Below, one piece after another: positions 59,768 through 63,916 of a stretch of 63,916 bases of DNA; the first letter of the stretch is position 1, and each line of letters starts with the position of its first letter. Origin of the DNA: Actinomycetota bacterium. Lineage in GTDB: Bacteria; Actinomycetota; Thermoleophilia; Gaiellales; Gaiellaceae. Where the stretch lies: the NCBI GenBank assembly GCA_005888315.1, contig VAWH01000056.1:1-63916 (forward strand), given 5' to 3'. The translations under genes and the position numbers were made by a program. Below the pieces are notes generated by a model that was given only the letters and a program-made list of their open reading frames with translations, made no database searches and was not told the DNA's origin.

Positions 59768-60335
59768 CTGTCTTCTTCACTCCCGCGTTCTTCGTGGGCC
59801 CGAGGAGCATCGTCATGTTCCGCCCGTCGAGGAGCGGCTGCTGCTCGACCTGGCCGATGTCCTTGACGTCCTCCGCCAGCCGCGTCAGTAGGTCCCGCCC
59901 ACGCTCCGGATGCGTCGTCTCACGACCCCGGAACATGATCGTCACCTTCACCTTCGCGCGCTGGTTGAGGAAGCGCTCGACGTGTCCCTTCTTGGTGTTG
60001 TAGTCGTGGATCCCGATCTTCGGCCTGAACTTGATCTCCTTGACGTTGACCTGCGACTGGTGCTTGCGCGCGAGCTTGGCCTTCTGCTCCTGCTCATAGC
60101 GGTACTTCCCGTGGTCCATGATCCGCGCCACCGGCGGATCGGCCTGCTGCGCGACGACGACGAGGTCGAGGTCGTGCTCCCGTGCGATCTCGAGCGCCTC
60201 GTCCTTCGTCTTGATCCCCAACTGCGAGCCGTCCTCGCCGATCAGACGGACTCGCGAGGCGCGGATGTTCTCGTTCAGCGCCTCGTTACGGGGCGGCCGC
60301 GGCGGATCGGCTGTGAACCTTCGCCGGGGCCTCAA
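59613..60335 (-). CDS. infC: Translation initiation factor IF-3, extended C-terminus
   Basis: A 240-residue protein. The N-domain (NENIRASRVRLIGEDGSQLG, KTKDEALEIAREHDLDLVVV, PVARIMDHGKYRYEQEQKAK) and C-domain (VKEIKFRPKIGIHDYNTKKG, KVKVTIMFRGRETTHPERGR, PLLDGRNMTMLLGPTK) are complete. About 55 residues follow the usual end, acidic and Gln-rich (KKTDAEDQETERSQEAVQGD), encoded across rpmI in another frame. The TTG start at 60335, preceded by GAGAGG, fits IF-3's habit of rare start codons used for autoregulation. Confidence 0.92.
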   Translation of the reverse strand: MRPRRRFTADPPRPPRNEALNENIRASRVRLIGEDGSQLGIKTKDEALEIAREHDLDLVVVAQQADPPVARIMDHGKYRYEQEQKAKLARKHQSQVNVKEIKFRPKIGIHDYNTKKGHVERFLNQRAKVKVTIMFRGRETTHPERGRDLLTRLAEDVKDIGQVEQQPLLDGRNMTMLLGPTKNAGVKKTDAEDQETERSQEAVQGDRNGQADAPASNEEPLLREEVAQAEAELQQGRPAS

Positions 60336-60376
60336 GAACCTCTCACCAAGCTGCCAGCTCCTCCTTCTAGAACGAC

Positions 60377-60397
60377 AAAACCGCTGCGGACAGCGGC
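60377..60397 (-). terminator. Terminator/attenuator between thrS and infC
   Basis: On the lower strand, CCGCTG-TCCG-CAGCGG is followed by TTTTGTCGTT, a proper intrinsic terminator. It lies about 90 bp after the thrS stop and 42 bp before the infC start. It may end thrS transcripts or act as an attenuator in the infC-rpmI-rplT leader, as infC leaders do in other bacteria. The remaining 150-bp leader shows no gene. Confidence 0.75.
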
Positions 60398-60487
60398 CCG
60401 TTTCCTCGTCCTTTTCGACTCGGTTGAACCCTCCAGAAGCTCTCGGCCCTGAGGGTGAGGAACGGGTCCGCTCCTACTTTTCAGGCT

Positions 60488-62377
60488 TCAGAGCCTAGCA
60501 AGCTCGTCGAGCAGTTCGAGCAAACTCTTCGTCGATTGCACACCATGCCGCTCGCGGATCGCCAGCGAGTCGTCCGATTCCTTGTCGCCGTAGACGAGGG
60601 TGTAAGGGATCTTCTCGAGCTCGGCGTCGCGGATGCGCTTGCCGACCGTGTCGTCCCGCTCGTCCACCTCGATCCGGTAGCCGGCCTCCCGTAGCCGCTC
60701 GGCGAGGCGACCAGCCGCCTCACGGTGGTCGGCGCCGACCGGCAGCACGCGCAGCTGAACCGGCGCGAGCCAGAAGGGGAACTCGCCGCCGTAGTGCTCG
60801 ATCAGGATGCCGATGAAGCGCTCGAGCGAGCCGAGCAGGGCACGGTGGATCACGAACGGCGTGTGCTCCGCGTTGTCCGAGCCCATGTACGTCAGTCCGA
60901 ACCGCGCCGGCATCTGGGAATCGAGCTGGATCGTCCCCATCTGCCAAGAGCGACCGAGCACGTCGGTCATGTGCAGGTCGATCTTCGGGCCGTAGAAGGC
61001 GCCGTCGCCCTCGTTCACCTGGTAGTCGATGCCGCGCCGGTCGAGCGCGCTCCTGAGCGCGGCTTCCGTGAAATCCCACTCCTCGTCGGTTCCGAGCTTC
61101 TTCTCGGGCCGGGTCGAGAGCTCGAACCGCGCCTCCATCCCGAACAGGTCGTAGAGGTACGAGGCGTAGTCGAGGCAGCCGAAGATCTCGTCCTCGATCT
61201 GCTCCGGCGTGCAGAACATGTGCGCGTCGTCCTGGGTGATGTGCTTGACGCGGAGCAGGCCGTGCAGCGTTCCGCCGCGCTCGTCGCGATGGAGCGTCGA
61301 CGACTCCGCAAAGCGCATGGGCAGCTCCCGATAGCTGCGTAGCTCGCTGCCGAAGAGCAGCATGTGGCCGGGGCAGTTCATCGGCTTCAGGGCCAGCCGC
61401 TTCTCGCCCTCGTGCTCTTCGACGAAGAACATGTTCTCCTCGTAGTTCTCGTAGTGGCCCGAAGTGATGTACGTGTCGATGTCGTAGAGGAGCGGCGTCT
61501 TCACCTCGAGGTAGCCGCGCTTGGCGTTCTCGGAGCGGCGCAGGTCCTCGAGCACGTTCCAGATCACCATCCCTTTCGGATGCCAGAACGGCGAGCCCGG
61601 CGACTCGTCCGACAGGTGGAAGAGGTCGAGCTGCGGCCCGAGGCGCCGATGGTCGCGCTCCCGTGCCTGCTCGAGACGCTCGAGGTAGGCGTCCAGATCG
61701 GCCGGGTCATAGAAGGCCGTGCCGTAGATGCGCGTCAGCTGTTTGTTGCGCTCGTCGCCCCGCCAGTAGGCGCCCGCGAGCCCGGTCAGCTTCACCGCCT
61801 TGATCGGCTTCGAGTTCTGCAGGTGCGGCCCGCGGCAGAGGTCGGTGAAATCGCCCTGGGTGTAGAAGGAGATCTCGCCGTCCGCCGTCTCGACCAGCTC
61901 GACCTTGTACGGCTCGCCCTCAGCCTCGAAGCGCCGCCGCGCTTCCTCGCGCGAGACCTCCTCGCGGTTCCACTCGCGGCCCTCGGCGAGCTCCTTTTGC
62001 ATCTCCGCCTCGATCCGCTCCAGATCGGCCTCGGAGATCGGCTCCGGGAACTCGAAGTCGTAGTAGAAGCCGTTCGCGATCGGCGGCCCGATCGCGATCT
62101 TGACGCCGGGGTAGAGCCGTCGCACCGCCTCGGCGAGCAGGTGCGCGGTCGAGTGCCGGAGGACGGAGAGCGCGTCGGGATCGTCCTTGTCCCGCGTCGT
62201 CAGGATCTGGATCTTCTGCCCGTCCTCGAGCGGCAGGCGCAGGTCCTGGACACGCCCATCCGAACGAAGGAGAACCGCCTGCTCGGCGAGCCGCGGGCCG
62301 ATCGCGGCGGCCGCGTCGCGCCCGGTCGCTCCGTCGGGAAGTTCAAGCTCGGAGGAGTCGGGAAGGACGACTTTCAT
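60488..62377 (-). CDS. thrS: Threonine-tRNA ligase
   Basis: A 629-residue class II synthetase. It has a TGS domain (MKVVLPDSSELELPDGATGR), an editing domain (LRHSTAHLLAEAVRRLYPGV and DLCRGPHLQNSKPIKAVKLT), a catalytic core with zinc Cys in LALKPMNCPGHMLLFGSELR, motif 2 HGLLRVKHITQDDAHMFCTP and motif 3 region HRALLGSLERFIGILIEHYG, and the anticodon-binding domain (FPFWLAPVQLRVLPVGADHR). ATG 62377 is the family start. It has weak Shine-Dalgarno context and shares bases with the start of the opposite gene. Confidence 0.96.
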   Translation of the reverse strand: MKVVLPDSSELELPDGATGRDAAAAIGPRLAEQAVLLRSDGRVQDLRLPLEDGQKIQILTTRDKDDPDALSVLRHSTAHLLAEAVRRLYPGVKIAIGPPIANGFYYDFEFPEPISEADLERIEAEMQKELAEGREWNREEVSREEARRRFEAEGEPYKVELVETADGEISFYTQGDFTDLCRGPHLQNSKPIKAVKLTGLAGAYWRGDERNKQLTRIYGTAFYDPADLDAYLERLEQARERDHRRLGPQLDLFHLSDESPGSPFWHPKGMVIWNVLEDLRRSENAKRGYLEVKTPLLYDIDTYITSGHYENYEENMFFVEEHEGEKRLALKPMNCPGHMLLFGSELRSYRELPMRFAESSTLHRDERGGTLHGLLRVKHITQDDAHMFCTPEQIEDEIFGCLDYASYLYDLFGMEARFELSTRPEKKLGTDEEWDFTEAALRSALDRRGIDYQVNEGDGAFYGPKIDLHMTDVLGRSWQMGTIQLDSQMPARFGLTYMGSDNAEHTPFVIHRALLGSLERFIGILIEHYGGEFPFWLAPVQLRVLPVGADHREAAGRLAERLREAGYRIEVDERDDTVGKRIRDAELEKIPYTLVYGDKESDDSLAIRERHGVQSTKSLLELLDELARL

Positions 62378-62597
62378 GGCACAGCAGGATACTTCCGAGC
62401 ACCTACCTTCCCAGCCTGACTCAGAGGTTCCGGACCGGCCAACCCAGACGGACGCAGGGGCAGAGCCCGCGCGCCCTGACACGGGCACCGCAAGCGGCGC
62501 CCGTGGTGACGACCGCAACGAGGAGCTAGAAGAGTCGCCTGTTCCGGACCCGGAGGCTACGGACACCGACGCCGCCGACGACCCTCAGGCCGACTAG
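62376..62597 (+). CDS. Small acidic disordered protein
   Basis: From ATG 62376, 73 residues: MAQQDTSEHLPSQPDSEVPD, RPTQTDAGAEPARPDTGTAS, GARGDDRNEELEESPVPDPE, ATDTDAADDPQAD. About a third are Asp or Glu, with no hydrophobic core. GGAAGG stands 8 nt before the ATG. Its start codon shares two bases with the thrS start on the other strand (CATG). The GC-rich composition makes chance open frames common here, so confidence is moderate. Confidence 0.45.
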   Translation: MAQQDTSEHLPSQPDSEVPDRPTQTDAGAEPARPDTGTASGARGDDRNEELEESPVPDPEATDTDAADDPQAD

Positions 62598-62992
62598 AAG
62601 CGCAGGTCCCAGAGCACGTCGTCGGCGTTCGGGCGCACGCCGCCGATCGCCGCGTAGAAGGCCATCGCGGCGGCGTTCGACTCGTTCGTGAGCAGGAACG
62701 CATCGCGAAGCCCGCGCTCGCGCGCCAGACCGGCGAGCCGTTGCATCAGCGCCGTCCCGACGCCGCTGCGGCGGACGTCCGCCCGCACGCCGATCTCGTA
62801 GACGAACAGGTGCTCTTGGTCGCCGTGACGACGCTGCAGCACATACGCGAGCACGAAGCCGATCGGCGTCGAATCGTCGAAGGCCGCCAGGAAGAGCGTT
62901 CGCTCGTCGGTGAGGAGCTCGGTCTGCGGTTCACGCTCAGCGAGCGCTCGCACGACGTCCTCGTCGCCGGGCCCGAGTCGACGGACGTTCAC
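62594..62992 (-). CDS. GNAT acetyltransferase, AAC(3)-I-like
   Basis: A 132-residue acetyltransferase. RRLGPGDEDVVRALAEREPQ, LLTDERTLFLAAFDDSTPIG, FVLAYVLQRRHGDQEHLFVY, EIGVRADVRRSGVGTALMQR (motif A, RRSGVG) and FLLTNESNAAAMAFYAAIGG match the AAC(3)-I type of GNAT proteins. Similar chromosomal copies are widespread and do not imply drug resistance. GTG at 62992 overlaps the MmcQ/YjbR stop by 4 bp. Substrate unknown. Confidence 0.88.
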   Translation of the reverse strand: MNVRRLGPGDEDVVRALAEREPQTELLTDERTLFLAAFDDSTPIGFVLAYVLQRRHGDQEHLFVYEIGVRADVRRSGVGTALMQRLAGLARERGLRDAFLLTNESNAAAMAFYAAIGGVRPNADDVLWDLRF

Positions 62993-63342
62993 GCGAACGC
63001 GGCGTCGCGGAGGTTGGCCGGCGCCTTCAGCCAGTAGCTCTCGCGCAGCCATTCGAGCGCGGCCGCCAGGGTCTCCTCGTCGGTTACCTCTGCCGTGATC
63101 CAGCCGTAGCGGCCGACGTAGCGGGCGGTGCTCACGTACGGCAGCAGGTGCGCGACCTCGCGCTCCTCCGCTGTTAGCTTCAGGGTCAGTCGAACCGCCT
63201 TCGGCTCGACCGTCAGCCACGCGAAGACCTTGTTGGCACCCACCTTGAAAACGGGGAAATCGCCCCACGGATGGTCCTCGTAGGTCTCGGGAAACGAGAG
63301 CGCGAGCTCGCGGATACGCGCCTCGATCGCGGTCCCCAGCAC
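62989..63342 (-). CDS. MmcQ/YjbR family protein
   Basis: A 117-residue protein of the CyaY-like MmcQ/YjbR fold: IRELALSFPETYEDHPWGDF, PVFKVGANKVFAWLTVEPKA, VRLTLKLTAEEREVAHLLPY and YGWITAEVTDEETLAAALEW. It is a putative DNA-binding fold (double wing); no function is established. It overlaps the GNAT gene by 4 bp. Confidence 0.9.
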   Translation of the reverse strand: MLGTAIEARIRELALSFPETYEDHPWGDFPVFKVGANKVFAWLTVEPKAVRLTLKLTAEEREVAHLLPYVSTARYVGRYGWITAEVTDEETLAAALEWLRESYWLKAPANLRDAAFA

Positions 63343-63419
63343 GAGGTCATTCTCGCCGTTTGGCTGCTCCGCCGGAGGGGTACCCGTAAGGCTTCCGGCC
63401 CATAAACGGGAGGAATGAA

Positions 63420-63836
63420 ATGGCGAAGAGCGTCCAGAAACTGATGACCTCTAACCCTTGCTCGATCGATTCAGACAAGTCCGTCGCCTACGCCGCGAAG
63501 ATGATGCGCGACGAGGACGTCGGGCTCGCTCCGATCGTCGAGGGCAACCGCCTCGTCGGCACGGTTACCGATCGGGACATCGCGATCCGCGTCGTCGCGG
63601 AAGGCAAGGATCCGGAGTCGACCAAGGTGACGGAGATCGCCTCGACCGACCTCGTCACCGTCGATCCTCAGCAGGATCTCGACGAGGCGCTGCGGCTGAT
63701 GGCGCAACACCAGGTTCGCCGCCTGCCTGTGGTCGAAGAAGACGGCCGGCTCGTCGGCGTCGTCGCGCAGGCAGATGTCGCGAGCAGCGCCGATGACACA
63801 CGGACCGGCGAGCTCATCGAAGACATCTCCAAGTAG
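63420..63836 (+). CDS. CBS-domain pair protein
   Basis: A 138-residue protein made of two CBS motifs: QKLMTSNPCSIDSDKSVAYA, KMMRDEDVGLAPIVEGNRLV, GTVTDRDIAIRVVAEGKDPE, then EIASTDLVTVDPQQDLDEAL, RLMAQHQVRRLPVVEEDGRL and VGVVAQADVASSADDTRTGE. Paired CBS motifs bind adenine nucleotides or SAM. GGGAGGA precedes the ATG. Stand-alone proteins of this type are common in actinobacteria, often linked to redox or dormancy responses. Followed by a clear terminator. Confidence 0.92.
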   Translation: MAKSVQKLMTSNPCSIDSDKSVAYAAKMMRDEDVGLAPIVEGNRLVGTVTDRDIAIRVVAEGKDPESTKVTEIASTDLVTVDPQQDLDEALRLMAQHQVRRLPVVEEDGRLVGVVAQADVASSADDTRTGELIEDISK

Positions 63837-63857
63837 CCGTCCTGAGCCGTTCCCTCC

Positions 63858-63887
63858 GGAGGGCGGCCTCGCGCCGCCCTCCTTTTT
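63858..63887 (+). terminator. Intrinsic terminator after the CBS gene
   Basis: GGAGGGCGGC-CTCGC-GCCGCCCTCC (10-bp stem) is followed by TTTTT, 21 bp past the stop codon. One of the few terminators in this window with a T-run. Confidence 0.88.
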
Positions 63888-63916
63888 GGGCGGCCTTCGG
63901 TCGCGCTCCTCGAAGC

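Overview
The window is about 64 kb of GC-rich chromosomal DNA from an actinobacterium. Support for this comes from an acVLRF1-type peptidyl-tRNA hydrolase, a DUF1918 protein, a DUF3618/holin-like envelope operon, frequent GTG and TTG starts, and several apparently leaderless promoters. The gene content and the dispersed GGGAC/GTCCC repeats suggest a Thermoleophilia (Gaiellales-like) lineage; that placement is inference. I see no tRNA, rRNA, CRISPR array, prophage or insertion sequence.

Layout. 1-2.3 kb: two VOC proteins, a zinc-ribbon protein and a SnoaL-like protein. 2.4-5.8 kb: replicative polymerase dnaE, broken by a frame change near 4200. 6.1-6.8 kb: AbrB/VapC toxin-antitoxin pair. 6.9-16.2 kb: a secreted CHRD-like protein, a methyltransferase interrupted by TGA-TGA, a kinase-aminotransferase fusion, typA, an HNH nuclease, a DUF1345-like membrane protein and acVLRF1. 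16.5-20.8 kb: secreted propeller protein, DEAD-box helicase, secreted protein, DUF1918. 20.8-23.2 kb: aldo/keto reductase and EamA exporter, divergent from an Lrp regulator.

23.2-32.0 kb: a seven-gene amino-sugar or glycoside operon (binding protein, two permeases, GH4 glycosidase, BadF-type kinase, ATPase, SIS protein) in which every gene after the first overlaps its neighbour, divergent from a ROK regulator. 32.0-40.7 kb: zincin-like protein, Xre/RES toxin-antitoxin pair, aminotransferase, beta-carbonic anhydrase, a frameshifted VOC gene, an ArsR-SRPBCC-DUF899-TfoX operon, proline iminopeptidase and a cNMP-binding protein. 40.8-50.4 kb: an ECF sigma factor with a membrane anchor and low-complexity tail, then 2-oxoacid dehydrogenase genes (E3 apart; E1alpha, E1beta and E2 together). 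50.4-53.8 kb: argR with a clear ARG box, a four-gene envelope operon, an array of tandem terminators, a cupredoxin pair and a small cNMP-binding protein.

53.8-62.4 kb: translation genes in leftward order thrS, infC, rpmI, rplT, a SpoU methyltransferase, MOSC, then pheS, pheT. There is a terminator/attenuator before infC, and an inverted repeat that can hide the rplT ribosome binding site. 62.4-63.9 kb: small acidic protein, GNAT, MmcQ/YjbR and CBS-domain genes.

Points most worth a second look: the tandem in-frame TGA codons in the 7.4-8.1 kb methyltransferase with a hairpin just downstream; the rpmI-rplT stem; the 112-bp terminator array; the dispersed palindromic repeat that also lies in frame inside pheT; and three genes with frame changes, which could be real decay or assembly faults.
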